This document shows, one piece after another, positions 16,981 through 25,820 of a DNA stretch of 43,817 nucleotides. The first letter of the stretch is position 1, and each line of letters opens with the position of its first letter. This DNA is from Actinomadura sp. BRA 177 (lineage in GTDB: Bacteria; Actinomycetota; Actinomycetes; Streptosporangiales; Streptosporangiaceae). Position numbers and translations under genes: made by a program. The DNA lies in the NCBI RefSeq assembly GCF_013372625.1, contig NZ_JABXFD010000313.1, positions 1-43,817 on the forward strand, written 5' to 3'. The notes beneath the pieces were generated by a model, which was given only the letters and a program-made list of their open reading frames with translations, was not told the origin of the DNA and made no database searches.

Positions 16981-17628
16981 TCACAGAACCGAGGAACTCC
17001 GGACCGTCCACGCGCCCATCCGGAAGATCCGTGGGCGAGGCCGCTCCGCGGTCGGCCGCTCGCCGAAGATCATCGGTTCACCGCGCAGATAACGCTGGTA
17101 CTGGACGATCAGGTCGGCGTCAGGAAGGAGGGGCCATCGGCTCGTCAAGCCGCTCGCCTTGTCGATGAGCAGCACCGTCTCCGCGTCGGATGCTGGAACC
17201 CGCGGCGGCTCAGGCAGAGTGGCCCGCACGCCCCTGGCGGCGTAGAAGGCACCGAGGTCGGTGAGCGAGACGAGTCGACGTGCACCGCCCGTGGAGGCAC
17301 CGTTGAAGTGGGCGTCCGCGCGTGCCCACGCGGCGCCGCGATCAAGCGGGATACCCCAGCGGGCCCCGTGGGACGCGAGCACAGCGGCGACGCGATGCAC
17401 GGTCGGGCAGGGCACCTCCGTCTCGCACGCGCGGTACGCCGAAATGCCCGCCTTCGCGGGACGATGCGCGTCCAGGACGTCGGCGAGCGAGACCATCGCA
17501 CCGGCCAGGAACCGGCTCGCTTCGGTGGCCGAGTCGTCCCGCGCGAGGACGGCGAGGGCCGCGTCCCGCGCTTCTCGGACGAGCGACTCCACCCGCTCAT
17601 GGAACTCACCGTGGGGACGAGCCGTCAT
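16981..17628 (-). CDS. Hypothetical protein downstream of the RsbW-like ATPase
   Basis: 215 residues of no recognised family. The N-terminal third is helical and charged (HERVESLVREARDAALAVLA), the rest is mixed with no membrane helix or signal peptide. The start overlaps the end of the upstream ATPase gene (4 nt, ATGA), so the two are translated together. The pairing suggests a partner protein of the regulatory ATPase. Codon use and GC match the surroundings, and no frameshift is evident. Confidence 0.65.
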   Translation of the reverse strand: MTARPHGEFHERVESLVREARDAALAVLARDDSATEASRFLAGAMVSLADVLDAHRPAKAGISAYRACETEVPCPTVHRVAAVLASHGARWGIPLDRGAAWARADAHFNGASTGGARRLVSLTDLGAFYAARGVRATLPEPPRVPASDAETVLLIDKASGLTSRWPLLPDADLIVQYQRYLRGEPMIFGERPTAERPRPRIFRMGAWTVRSSSVL

Positions 17629-18392
17629 CGGACGTCACCTCCGGGTACGACGCCGCGCTCGTAGTGGCAGACGACCTCGTCGGCGACATCGTGCAGGTCC
17701 GCGAACGGCCGGCACACGTAGGCGTCCCGCGTACCCGGTCGGACGCGCCAGCGGAACACGCCGGGCGGCTCGGACCACACGGTCAGGCCCCGCATCGTGA
17801 CGACGGAACGGTCGGACCCGTGGTGGCAGCGCGTGCCGTCCAGCCCCCTGGCGATCAGCAGCCGGCGCAGCACCACAGCCGCCTCCCATGGAAGCGGACG
17901 CGGATGCGGCCGCGCGCACATCCCGGTGCCCGGCACGCAGAACCAGGTCGCCTTGCCCGGCACCGGCAGCGGCCCCAGCCGGGATCGCGTCCGGTGCCAG
18001 CCCCACCCCGCCGAGAGGGCATCGACGACCGCGATCCCCCGCCCGTTCTCCGCCCACGTCCCGTCCCTCTTCGCGGGACGGGACCACTCGGGCTTCGGGT
18101 CGAACACCTTGAACACGAACTGGCTCTCCGGCGTGATGCGGTAGTAGGCCCACAGCTCCAGCACGCGCCGCCCCGGCGCCGCCGCCGCGCCGCCGATGCC
18201 GTGCCGGAGCCCGTGCGTCACCAGCTCCGACGCCGCAAGCGTGACGTCCTCGACGAGTTCACGCGGCGCCCTGGCCGCCGTCAGCGCCGCCCGCAGATGT
18301 GCGCGAGCGACACCGGCAGACGTCTCGTCGGCGGGCAACGGCCAGGCCGAACACCCGCCGAGCACCAGATCAGGGAGATGGCCATGAGCCAT
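17625..18392 (-). CDS. RsbW-like ATP-binding regulatory protein with an altered N-box
   Basis: 255 residues. Residues ~25-150 form a GHKL/HATPase_c domain like anti-sigma kinases of the RsbW group: ELVEDVTLAASELVTHGLRHG, FKVFDPKPEWSRP and the glycine-rich ENGRGIAVVDALSAGWGWH. The N-box reads ELVTH where ELVTN is usual, so the metal-binding asparagine is His60. A ~100-residue C-terminal extension of unknown fold is unusual for the family. It is divergent from an HTH/DUF397 operon, the arrangement of WhiJ/AbaA-type loci. Whether it still binds ATP is uncertain. Confidence 0.8.
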   Translation of the reverse strand: MAHGHLPDLVLGGCSAWPLPADETSAGVARAHLRAALTAARAPRELVEDVTLAASELVTHGLRHGIGGAAAAPGRRVLELWAYYRITPESQFVFKVFDPKPEWSRPAKRDGTWAENGRGIAVVDALSAGWGWHRTRSRLGPLPVPGKATWFCVPGTGMCARPHPRPLPWEAAVVLRRLLIARGLDGTRCHHGSDRSVVTMRGLTVWSEPPGVFRWRVRPGTRDAYVCRPFADLHDVADEVVCHYERGVVPGGDVR

Positions 18393-18562
18393 GGGGGTCT
18401 CCTCTTCACGAGGGATCTATGTCGAAGCAGCAAGAACGTTTCCGTAATCGGCTGCGAACGCTGTGTTACGGACTAGATACTGGCCTCAAGAGCTCGAACC
18501 ATCAAGTGATTCAAGTTAGATTCTCGAAAATCCATGATTCGATCATTCGGAGATCCGGACAA
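18393..18562. promoter_or_regulatory. Divergent control region of the first HTH/DUF397/ATPase module
   Basis: This spacer is AT-richer than its surroundings. It holds an inverted repeat TCCGTAA (18441-18447) and TTACGGA (18466-18472), and a second one TCGAA...TTCGA just before the HTH gene, with repeated GATTC elements. These are reasonable operator candidates for the HTH protein. No -10/-35 pair was assigned. Confidence 0.4.
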
Positions 18563-19411
18563 ATGCCTTCGATACAGGCGAGCGGCTACAGCCCGACGAT
18601 CAAGAAGCGCGCTCTGAGCCGCAAACTCGTCGAGTTGCGAGAGCAGTGCGGGATGACCACCAGCGAGGTCTGCAAGCGCCTCCGCTGGAGTCCGTCCAAG
18701 CTCAACTACATCGAGAAGGCGAAGTGGGTCGACCCCAACAGCGACTCGGTCGCCGACCTCTGCGAGCTGTACGGCGTGGGCCCCACGGACACGGACGCCC
18801 TGATCAAGCTCACCCGCGAGGCCCGCCAACGCGGTTGGTGGCGCAAGTACAACGACGTCTTCCGCGACGACTACGTGGGCCTGGAGGCGGGTGCCTCCGA
18901 GATCTTCACCTTTCAGACCACACTCGTGCCGGGCCTGCTCCAGACATCTGGATACGTAGAGATGATCAATCGCGACGCGGGCATGGTCGACGACGCCGAA
19001 CTGAAGCGCCACATCGATGCCCGGACGCAGCGCCAGATGATCCTCATGAGGCCATCTACCTGTCGATTCCATGCGCTGATCGATGAGAACGCGTTGCTCC
19101 GGATCAGCGACCCCCAGGTGCGGTCGGAACAGATTCGCCATCTCATCAAAGTCTCGGAAAGACCCAACGTCGAAGTACAGGTCCTCAAGATCGCTGACGG
19201 TGTCTACCCGGGCACCAGCGAACCGTTCGTTTATCTGAAGTTCCCCGGGGCCGCTGACCGAGACATCGTCTACCTCGAAACCACGATCGACGACCGCATG
19301 ATGGAGGAGGAAGACGAGCTAGAGCGCTACATAGCTAGGTTTGATCTGCTATGCGCTAGGGCCACCGATACCGCCGCAACTAGCGCATACCTCACAAGAT
19401 TGATTGAGTGA
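18563..19411 (+). CDS. XRE-type HTH regulator with DUF5753 domain
   Basis: 282 residues from the ATG at 18563 (CGGAGA upstream). An in-frame ATG at 18419 would add 48 residues of atypical, AT-rich sequence and is disfavoured. The N-terminal HTH spans about residues 17-60 (LVELREQCGMTTSEVCKRL, then WSPSKLNYIEKAK). The DUF5753 domain follows, with the usual FQTTLVPGLLQTSGY and a C-terminal FVYLKFPGAADRDIVYLE. This is the WhiJ/Scr1-like class of actinomycete regulators, usually paired with a DUF397 protein. The downstream DUF397 gene begins 4 nt after its stop. Confidence 0.9.
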   Translation: MPSIQASGYSPTIKKRALSRKLVELREQCGMTTSEVCKRLRWSPSKLNYIEKAKWVDPNSDSVADLCELYGVGPTDTDALIKLTREARQRGWWRKYNDVFRDDYVGLEAGASEIFTFQTTLVPGLLQTSGYVEMINRDAGMVDDAELKRHIDARTQRQMILMRPSTCRFHALIDENALLRISDPQVRSEQIRHLIKVSERPNVEVQVLKIADGVYPGTSEPFVYLKFPGAADRDIVYLETTIDDRMMEEEDELERYIARFDLLCARATDTAATSAYLTRLIE

Positions 19412-19415
19412 CTAC

Positions 19416-19673
19416 ATGGAGCTTTCTAGGACAAACTGGCGCAAGAGCAGCAGGTCCAGCGCTGGCGGCCAAGAGTGCGTCGAAGTAGCTGCGATCTGGC
19501 GCAGAAGCAGCAGGTCCAGCGCTGGCGGCCAGAACTGCGTTGAGGTGGCGGGCACCCCCAAGGCTGTACTGATCCGGGACAGCAAGGACACGGCCAGCCC
19601 CCCACATGTGATCGCTCCGGAGACGTTCCGTAACTTGGTCGGCCGGATCAAGAGCGGCAGGCTCGACCTGTAG
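19416..19673 (+). CDS. DUF397 protein with an internal tandem duplication
   Basis: 85 residues, against about 60-65 for ordinary DUF397 proteins. The excess is explained by an exact 60-bp (20-codon) tandem duplication, 19437-19496 and 19497-19556, so the WRKSSRSSAGGQECVEVA motif appears twice (WRKSSRSSAGGQECVEV, WRRSSRSSAGGQNCVEV). The rest, VLIRDSKDT...IAPETFRNLVGRIKSGRLDL, is canonical. DUF397 proteins are small partners of the upstream HTH regulator; in Streptomyces they modulate it. A TTG at 19404 overlapping the HTH stop is an alternative start. Confidence 0.85.
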   Translation: MELSRTNWRKSSRSSAGGQECVEVAAIWRRSSRSSAGGQNCVEVAGTPKAVLIRDSKDTASPPHVIAPETFRNLVGRIKSGRLDL

Positions 19674-19709
19674 AGCGCGGCACGTCAACCTGACGCGACC
19701 GGCCCGCGG

Positions 19710-19778
19710 CACGTGGTCACTCCGGAGACGTTCCGTGACCTGGTCGGCCGGATCAAGAGCGGCGGGCTCGACCTGTAG
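19710..19778 (+). pseudogene. Duplicated 3' tail of a DUF397 gene
   Basis: The 69 bases repeat the last 23 codons of the preceding gene (19605-19673), reading HVVTPETFRDLVGRIKSGGLDL and a stop. There is no start or upstream DUF397 sequence in frame. It is a remnant of a tandem duplication or of recombination between neighbouring DUF397 copies. The 36-nt spacer between the copies has no other feature. Confidence 0.8.
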
Positions 19779-19787
19779 AACCTGGCG

Positions 19788-19851
19788 CGTTGACTTGCGG
19801 CATGTCGTTGTTATGAGTTGCCGGATGACAACAACACGCCGCAAGTCAACG
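19788..19851. terminator. Long hairpin between convergent genes
   Basis: Perfect 14-bp arms, CGTTGACTTGCGGC at 19788-19801 and GCCGCAAGTCAACG at 19838-19851, continue inward through a further 9 pairs with one mismatch, closing on a small loop. It lies between the DUF397 remnant (plus) and the NUDIX gene (minus), where a bidirectional terminator is expected. No T-run is present, as is usual in high-GC actinomycetes. Confidence 0.65.
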
Positions 19852-19881
19852 TAGCGAGGAGGGTCTGGAGGACGCGTGCGG

Positions 19882-20391
19882 TCAGCGCGGGGCGGGCTCC
19901 TCGCGAGGATCGTCGGCGTGGCCGAAGTACTTGGCCAGGTAGTAGCGGTACATGGCGCCGGTGGTGGGCGGGATCTCTCCCCACTTCGTGATGATCTGGT
20001 GGCCGGAGAAGTGGCCGGGGTTGATCCGGATGTCGGCGCTGGCCGCGCTGACGACGTATCCCGTGGAGAGGTCTTGCCGCTCATGCTCGGTCTTGAACCG
20101 GCCGACGTACTGGCCGAGGAACCGCTTGCCGTCCACGTCTACGTCCAGGCCGAGTTCATCCTCGGCGATGCGGGCGATGACGTCGTCGATGCTCTCCGGC
20201 TTGAACATGCGTAGGCCCGGGAGCGCCCACTTGTTCTGGTAAGGCGCGATAGTGCGCCGGACGAGCACGACGCCTCCGTCCTCGGGAAGTTCCACGACGA
20301 GGTCGAACGTGGGGATCACCGCGTATTCGAGGATGCCCTCGAAGACCTCTCTCGGCGCGAACTTCACCTCTGGACGCTTGCGCGACGTCAT
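19882..20391 (-). CDS. NUDIX-fold hydrolase family protein with a degenerate Nudix box
   Basis: 169 residues. The fold is recognisable from DLVVELPEDGGVVLVRRTIAPYQNKWALPGLRMFKPE and the box-like SIDDVIARIAEDELGL. In the REUXEEXGU part, the first glutamate is isoleucine and one other is aspartate, and the spacing after the glycine differs. This resembles GDP-mannose mannosyl hydrolase-like members, which have altered boxes. Substrate is unknown. It is a single gene converging on the DUF397 operon. Confidence 0.8.
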   Translation of the reverse strand: MTSRKRPEVKFAPREVFEGILEYAVIPTFDLVVELPEDGGVVLVRRTIAPYQNKWALPGLRMFKPESIDDVIARIAEDELGLDVDVDGKRFLGQYVGRFKTEHERQDLSTGYVVSAASADIRINPGHFSGHQIITKWGEIPPTTGAMYRYYLAKYFGHADDPREEPAPR

Positions 20392-20456
20392 GGTCTGGCC
20401 CTAGGTTCCCGGCGAACGGGCGTCCTCCGGTCGCACCGTCGCCTCCGGCACGGAGG

Positions 20457-20705
20457 TCACGTGCCCTCGGCGCCAGGCGTGCCCTTGCGGGGCCGAAGGA
20501 TCGCGCTGCTCAATGCCATTGATGCCGGCCAGGCGACCATCGTGGCGGCGAAGGCGATGGGCCACGCGATGATGAACTGCCGGGGCCATCCGGTCAGCCA
20601 CTCCATGGACGGCCCCGTGAAAATGAGGCTCATGAGGCCCGACATCGTCGCTGCCATGATGAAGGTCATAATGACCTGAGTCAGGAAGACGCTCTTCTTG
20701 CTCAT
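20457..20705 (-). CDS. DUF2798-like small membrane protein
   Basis: 82 residues from the ATG at 20705, with AAGGA 8 nt upstream. Two hydrophobic helices are seen (TQVIMTFIMAATMSGLMSLI and FIIAWPIAFAATMVAWPASM), separated by GPSMEWLTGWPRQ, and a basic tail follows. The two-helix pattern with an MSxxMS-like first helix and W-x-x-AWP... fits DUF2798. Function unknown. An upstream in-frame extension (to 20939) has no credible start or composition and is not accepted. Confidence 0.75.
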   Translation of the reverse strand: MSKKSVFLTQVIMTFIMAATMSGLMSLIFTGPSMEWLTGWPRQFIIAWPIAFAATMVAWPASMALSSAILRPRKGTPGAEGT

Positions 20706-20853
20706 CGTCGGTTCCTTGTCCAGGACGACGGCGCGTCGATGCTCGCAGTGGCGCCGCCGGTCCCTACATTGCGGGATTTGGGCTGCGCCTCGGGTTCGCA
20801 TGATCGGCTGCGACTGCATCTCACGGGAGCGCGAGGGCTGGAATAACCACACC

Positions 20854-20882
20854 AGCCTGAATCTTTTAGGCCCGATCAGGCT
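20854..20882. terminator. Weak hairpin after the broken membrane gene
   Basis: AGCCTGA (20854-20860) and TCAGGCT (20876-20882) form a 7-bp stem with a 15-nt AT-richer loop containing CTTTTA. It follows the TGA of the pseudogene at 20902 on the minus strand by about 20 nt. It could terminate that transcript. Confidence 0.4.
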
Positions 20883-20901
20883 AACAGATCGCCGCGGCTG
20901 G

Positions 20902-22058
20902 TCAGGTGCCCAGGAACGTTGCCGAGGACGGGTGGTCATGCTGCTGGAGGGGGCTGATGTCCACGTCGGCCCCTGCGTCGGAGCGTGCTCGTGCGCCCAT
21001 TAGGGCCAGGAGGGGGAGGACGAGGGCCGTGCCGCAGGCCAGTGGGCCGCCTGTCAGGGAGGAGAGTGCGTAGCCGGCTTTGCGGTCGATGAGTTGCCAT
21101 GCCTCGCCGTCGAGGACGTCCTGCCACGAAGCGTCCGGCGTGGGTGCGTGAGGTCGCGGGACGCAGCCAGTCCAGCAGCGCGACGGCCGCGACCACCGCC
21201 ACCGATGCCGAGCCGACGGCGATGAGCCGCGCCGGGGTCAGCCGCACCCCGGCGACGGCGAAGGCGGCGAAGGTGGAGTTGCCGAACCCGTAGTAGCGCC
21301 CTCCGTACAGCGCCGAGGGGCCGAACGGGCTGGCGCGGTGCAGGAGCGTGCCGGTCGCCGCGTCCACGGCCAGCACGCTGAAGGTGAGCAGGGCCACGGC
21401 GAGCGGCACCCGCCACAGCGGACGCGCGGGCAGGAGCCGGGCCGGCACGGCCCGTCAAGAGCAGCAGCAGGGCCGACCAGCGGCGCAGTGTCTGGTCCGT
21501 GGTGGTGACGGCGCCCAGTTCGTGGACGGTCCTCGTCGGGTCGGCGGGACGCGCGCGGCCCAGGGAGATCGGCGCACCGCTGAACTCGGCGGGCTCGGGG
21601 GCGCCGACCGCCGCCAGCAGGGTGCTCGGCACGTCCAGCAGCCGCACGACCCCGCCCCAGCGGGTCGAGTAGACCGTCAGCAGGGCCGGGGCGGGACGGG
21701 CGCCCGTCGCCGGGCCGTCGACCATGCTCACCGCGAGGTAGGGCGTCCCGCCCGGCGGTTCGGAGACGCCCTGGACGAGCACGGTGGCCCGATCGCCGAC
21801 GCGCTCGAGGACGCCGCCTGCGAACGTGTCGACGCGGGCCGGCGAGTTCAGCCGGCCGGAGCCGGACTCCACGACCTGGCCGCCGTCGATCACCGTGACC
21901 GGGCAGCCGAGCGCGGAGTCCGCCACGGTGGCGCTGTAGCGGCCGACGGTTCCGTCCGGCCGGGCCAGCGCGATCGCGGCGCCGGGGCCGATGGCGGTCG
22001 CGCAGCCCTCGTGCTCGGCCGGCGCCATACCCAGGGCGCCCCGCCCCTCGTTGATCAT
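20902..22058 (-). pseudogene. Broken gene for a large actinobacterial membrane protein (5'-truncated, two frameshifts)
   Basis: Three successive minus-strand frames together read as one protein. Frame 1 (22058 to ~21447) has GCATAIGPGAAIALARPDG, a PVTVIDGG segment, TTDQTLRRWSALLLLL. Frame 2 (~21447 to ~21126) has PLWRVPLAVALLTFSVLAVD, FGPSALYGGRYYGFGNSTF and LDWLRPATSRTHAGRFV. Frame 3 (~21126 to the TGA at 20902) has WQDVLDGEAWQLIDRK and a last hydrophobic segment ALVLPLLALMG. The order and content match an actinobacterial family of roughly 600-700 residues with an extracytoplasmic alkaline-phosphatase-like N-terminus, most of which is missing here. The 5' loss is real in this sequence; the frameshifts could be sequencing errors. 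Confidence 0.75.
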
Positions 22059-22122
22059 GGAGCCAGACTTCAGGAGTCCAGGCCGCCACCGTAACCGGAA
22101 TGCACCGGTTCGGGCGAGCGTG

Positions 22123-22758
22123 TCACCCCGTGAGGCGGACGCCCTCCGGGATCGCGGCCACGGCTGTCAGGTCGGCGATGATGTGGTGGGCCCCTGTCAG
22201 GGACTCCGCCGGATGGCTGGTGGTCACCGCCAGGACGGTGGCGCCGGCGGCGCGGCCCGCGGCTATGCCGGCGGGGGCGTCCTCGATGACCACGCAGGCG
22301 GCCGGGTCCACGCCGAGCTGCGCGGCCGCCTGGAGGTAGCCGGACGGGTCGGGTTTGCCGTTCGGGACGTCCTCGGCGGTGACGATCGTGGGCGCGAGGG
22401 GGATGTCGGCCACGGTCGTGCGGAGTTTCAGTTGTGGTCTGTCCATTGAGGTGACGAAGGCGTGGGGCAGGCCGTTCAGATTGGTCAGGAGGTCCACCGC
22501 GCCCGGGAGGGCCGTGATTCCGTCGGTGCCGGTTGATTCCAGGGCGTCCAGGCGGGCGGTGGCTTCGGGGACCTCGTCCGGTGGGAGGAAGTCGGCTACT
22601 CGGTCGCTTGTGCGGCGGCCGTGGGCGTCGGACAGGAATTCGTCTGGGTCTATGCCGTATTCGGCGGCCCATTCCCGGGCCGCGCGTTCGACGAGGGGTG
22701 TGGAGTCGACCAGGGTGCCGTCCACGTCGACCAGGACGGCGGTGCAGGGCAGGATCAC
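22123..22758 (-). CDS. HAD-superfamily sugar-phosphatase-like hydrolase
   Basis: 211 residues, class I HAD with a helical cap. Motif I is [14 protein letters not shown] (catalytic Asp pair), motif II is FVTSMD, motif III lies at [12 protein letters not shown] and motif IV is [17 protein letters not shown]. This pattern is that of the HxpA/2-deoxyglucose-6-phosphatase and glycerol-3-phosphatase group. The start overlaps the rpe stop by 4 nt, so it is co-translated with ribulose-phosphate epimerase and may act on a pentose or hexose phosphate; substrate is inference. Confidence 0.85.
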   Translation of the reverse strand: MILPCTAVLVDVDGTLVDSTPLVERAAREWAAEYGIDPDEFLSDAHGRRTSDRVADFLPPDEVPEATARLDALESTGTDGITALPGAVDLLTNLNGLPHAFVTSMDRPQLKLRTTVADIPLAPTIVTAEDVPNGKPDPSGYLQAAAQLGVDPAACVVIEDAPAGIAAGRAAGATVLAVTTSHPAESLTGAHHIIADLTAVAAIPEGVRLTG

Positions 22759-23432
22759 CAGGTCGCCTTGGCGGTCGCTTCCTCGGCCTGGGCGCGGAGG
22801 TTGCGGATCGCCTCCACCGGGTCATCGGCGCCGTAGACGGCGTTGCCCGCGACGAAGACGTCGGCGCCGGCTTCCGCGCAGCGTTCGATGGTCTCGGCGC
22901 TGACGCCGCCGTCGACCTGGAGCCAGACGGGGAGGTCGCGGCCCTTGATGAGTTCGCGGGCGCGGCGGACCTTCGGCAGGACGACGTCCAGGAACTTCTG
23001 GCCGCCGAAGCCCGGCTCGACGGTCATCAGGAGGAGCATGTCGATCTCGCCGAGGAGGTCTTCGAAGCCGTCCACGGGGGTGGCCGGGTTGACGCCGAGG
23101 CCCGCGCGCGCGCCGGCGGCGCGGATGGCGCGCAGGGTGCGGATGGGGGCCTTCGCCGCCTCGGCGTGGATCGTGACGCTTTTTGCTCCGGATTCGGCGT
23201 ACTCCGGTGCCCAGCGGTCTGGGTCCTCGATCATCAGGTGGCAGTCGAGCGGCAGCCTGCTGTGCTTCAGCAGGGCCTGGACGACCGGTAGTCCCAGGGT
23301 GAGGTTGGGGACGAAGTGGTTGTCCATGACGTCGACGTGGACCCAGTCGGCGGAGTCGGCGATGCGCTCGACGTCCTCGGCCAGGCGGGCGAAGTCGGCG
23401 GACAGGATGCTGGGTGAGATCTGCGGAGCCAT
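22755..23432 (-). CDS. rpe: Ribulose-phosphate 3-epimerase
   Basis: 225 residues with all family signatures: [31 protein letters not shown] (metal-binding His and Asp), [19 protein letters not shown] and [12 protein letters not shown]. It interconverts ribulose 5-phosphate and xylulose 5-phosphate in the pentose phosphate pathway. It is 12 nt downstream of the PAP2 gene and overlaps the HAD gene. Confidence 0.96.
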   Translation of the reverse strand: MAPQISPSILSADFARLAEDVERIADSADWVHVDVMDNHFVPNLTLGLPVVQALLKHSRLPLDCHLMIEDPDRWAPEYAESGAKSVTIHAEAAKAPIRTLRAIRAAGARAGLGVNPATPVDGFEDLLGEIDMLLLMTVEPGFGGQKFLDVVLPKVRRARELIKGRDLPVWLQVDGGVSAETIERCAEAGADVFVAGNAVYGADDPVEAIRNLRAQAEEATAKATW

Positions 23433-23444
23433 GATGCCCAGAGT

Positions 23445-24395
23445 CTATTGGCGCAGTTCCGACCGGTCCTCACCCGGCCGGGTGACGGCGGGGGTGGGGC
23501 GGGCCGCCAGGCGGAGCCGGACGAACGCCTCCGGCGCGCCCGCGGTGACCCAGAGGGCGAGAAGCGTCTGGACGGCGAACGCCTGGGCGAGGTTCGTCCC
23601 GTCCGGCAGCAGGTCGAGCGCGGCTATGGCGGCGGCACCGGCGAAACCCACGGGGAGGCGGGCGAGGCGCTGCCAGGAGCGTCCGCCGGGGTCGAACCAG
23701 CCGCGTGCCGCGAGGAGGGACAGTCCCGCGAGGGCGCCGCAGAGTCCACCGGAGGCTCGGGCCGAGTCCGTCAGCGTGATGGGGGCGATCTGGCCACCGG
23801 CGGCTTTGATTGCTCCTGCCCAGCTTTGGGGCCACTGCCAGTTCTCCAGTGGTTGCCATGCGCCCCAGGCCGCTGCCAGCAGCAGCAGGGAGATGGCCAG
23901 GGAGAGTGCCATCTGCACGGCGAGGTGGCGGCTCGTCCACCACGGGACGACTATGGGTTCGAGTGCTAGGGCGGCCACCAGGAGGGTCAGGCCGATGGCC
24001 CATCCCGCTAGGACTTGGCCGGTCGAGTGGACGCCCAGATAGACGCGGGACACCCCGATCAAGGCGATGATGACGGCGGCGCCCACCCAGAGGAGCCGGC
24101 GCCCGGTTTGGGCGGCGAAGAAGCCCCAGGCGACGATGCCGTTCTGGGCATGACCGGATGGCATGCCGAAGGACGCCAGCGACTGCCGGCCCTTGATGGC
24201 GGGGTCCGTCCAGTAGGGGCGCGGTGCGTGGAACACCAGCTTGAGGAGCGTGTTGAGCAGCGCGCCGAACAGCAGGAGAACCGAGGCCCGTGCGGCGAGG
24301 CGCGGCGCCACGCACCAGAAGAGCGCGACGAGCAAGGGGACGTAGAAGGCCGCGCTGCCCAGGTACGACATGAAGAGCATGAAGCCTGTCAGCAC
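23445..24395 (-). CDS. PAP2-family membrane phosphatase
   Basis: 316 residues from a GTG at 24395 (GGGGGG upstream). Type-2 phosphatidic acid phosphatase motifs are complete: K52...RP (residues 59-60), PSGH (79-82) and SRVYLGVH (116-123, catalytic histidine). Eight or so hydrophobic helices are visible, of which the last four lie in a C-terminal extension beyond the phosphatase core. It likely dephosphorylates a lipid phosphate, such as undecaprenyl pyrophosphate or phosphatidate, at the membrane. It sits between rsmB and rpe on the same strand. Confidence 0.87.
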   Translation of the reverse strand: MLTGFMLFMSYLGSAAFYVPLLVALFWCVAPRLAARASVLLLFGALLNTLLKLVFHAPRPYWTDPAIKGRQSLASFGMPSGHAQNGIVAWGFFAAQTGRRLLWVGAAVIIALIGVSRVYLGVHSTGQVLAGWAIGLTLLVAALALEPIVVPWWTSRHLAVQMALSLAISLLLLAAAWGAWQPLENWQWPQSWAGAIKAAGGQIAPITLTDSARASGGLCGALAGLSLLAARGWFDPGGRSWQRLARLPVGFAGAAAIAALDLLPDGTNLAQAFAVQTLLALWVTAGAPEAFVRLRLAARPTPAVTRPGEDRSELRQ

Positions 24396-24413
24396 GGACC
24401 CCCCAAGGGCTGT

Positions 24414-25820
24414 CTATGTGCGGCGCAGGAGGGCCAGGAACATCGCGTCCGTGCCGTGGCGGTGCGGCCAGAACTGGGCGTACGGGCCGTCCCCCACGCC
24501 GGTGAGGTCCGCAGAGAGCGATGTCAGGACCGCCGGTGCGTCGAGCCTTTCGACGTCGTCACGCTTACCCAGAACGTCGTCCACGACCACACGGGTCTCG
24601 GCCATGTGGGGTGAGCAGGTGACGTAGGCGACGACGCCGCCGGGACGGACGGACTCCAGTGCGGTGGTGAGCAGCTTCCGCTGGAGCGGGCCTAGTTCGG
24701 CTACCGCTTCGGGGCCTCGGCGCCAGCGGGCCTCTGGGCGGCGGCGGAGCGCGCCCAGGCCGGTGCAGGGTGCGTCCACCATGACCCGGTCGAAGGACCC
24801 TGGACGCCATGCGGGGGCGGTGCCGTCTGCCGCGACCACTCCCGTGCGGTCGTCGACCGCACGTTGCACGAGTGCGGCACGGTGCGGTTGGACGTCGGCG
24901 GCCAGAAGTCGTGCGTCGTGTTGGAAGGCGAGGGCCGCCAAGAGGCCTGCCTTGCCTCCGGGGCCGGCGCAGAGGTCCGCCCAGCGGGCGTCACGGCCGT
25001 CCAAGGGGGCCTGGACCAGGGCCAGGGCGACCATCTGGCTGGCCTCGTCCTGGACGGCGGCGCGCCCCTCGCGGACGGCGGCGATACCGGCCGGGTCCCC
25101 TTCGGGCATCACGGCGGCGTAGGGCGAGTACGGGGCGGGCTCCGCACCGGACTCGTGAAGCTCTTCCAAGGTGGCCCGGCCAGGGCGGGCTACCAGCGTC
25201 ACCCTGGGGCGGGCGTTGTCGGCGGCGAGGAGTTCGTCGATCTCGTCCGATCCGACGGCGTCGCGCAGGGCGGACACGATCCACTTCGGGTGGCTGTACG
25301 CGATCGAGAGGCGGGTCGTCGTGTCGGCGTCGGCCGGCGCCACGATCTCCAGCCAGGCGTCCATGTCGCGGGTGGCGACCTTGCGAAGCACAGCGTTGGC
25401 GAACTTGGCCTGGCCGGGGCCTGCGACGGAGCGGGCCAGTTCCACGGCCGTCCCCACGGCCGCGTGCGGCGGAATGCGGGTGGCGAGGATCTGGTGCGTG
25501 CCCAGGCGCAGGACGTCCAGCAGCGGGGCGTCGATGCGCCGCAGTTCACGGTCGCTGCACAGCGCGAGCACCGCGTCGTAGGTGCCGCGGCCGCGCAGCG
25601 TCCCGTAGGTGAGTTCGGTGGCGAGGGCGGCGTCGCGTCCGGTCAGGTTGCGGTCGTGCAGGCGCTTGGGCAGCAGAAGGTTCGCGTAGGCGTCGCGGGT
25701 GTCGACCGCCCGGATGACGTCGAACGCCGTGCGGCGGACGAGGTCCTGGGGGCGGCCTGTCTTGCGCGGGCCGGCGGGCCTGCGGTTCTGCGTGTGTCGG
25801 CGGTTACGGGTGGGCGGCAT
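24414..25820 (-). CDS. rsmB: 16S rRNA (cytosine-967-C5)-methyltransferase
   Basis: 468 residues. The N-terminal ~150 residues form the NusB-like RNA-binding domain (VRRTAFDVIRAVDTRDAYAN, AKFANAVLRKV). The methyltransferase domain has the SAM-binding ADLCAGPGGKAG (~281-292), DAPCTGLG with Cys352, and TCSPH with catalytic Cys402. It modifies C967 of 16S rRNA. The start overlaps the fmt stop by one base (TGATG). A basic, low-complexity N-terminal tail (~25 residues) is common in actinobacterial members. Confidence 0.94.
   Translation of the reverse strand: MPPTRNRRHTQNRRPAGPRKTGRPQDLVRRTAFDVIRAVDTRDAYANLLLPKRLHDRNLTGRDAALATELTYGTLRGRGTYDAVLALCSDRELRRIDAPLLDVLRLGTHQILATRIPPHAAVGTAVELARSVAGPGQAKFANAVLRKVATRDMDAWLEIVAPADADTTTRLSIAYSHPKWIVSALRDAVGSDEIDELLAADNARPRVTLVARPGRATLEELHESGAEPAPYSPYAAVMPEGDPAGIAAVREGRAAVQDEASQMVALALVQAPLDGRDARWADLCAGPGGKAGLLAALAFQHDARLLAADVQPHRAALVQRAVDDRTGVVAADGTAPAWRPGSFDRVMVDAPCTGLGALRRRPEARWRRGPEAVAELGPLQRKLLTTALESVRPGGVVAYVTCSPHMAETRVVVDDVLGKRDDVERLDAPAVLTSLSADLTGVGDGPYAQFWPHRHGTDAMFLALLRRT

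Noticed and set aside
18419..18562. 48-residue N-terminal extension of the first HTH protein
   Set aside because: The stretch is AT-rich, contains inverted repeats, and lies outside the usual length of the family.
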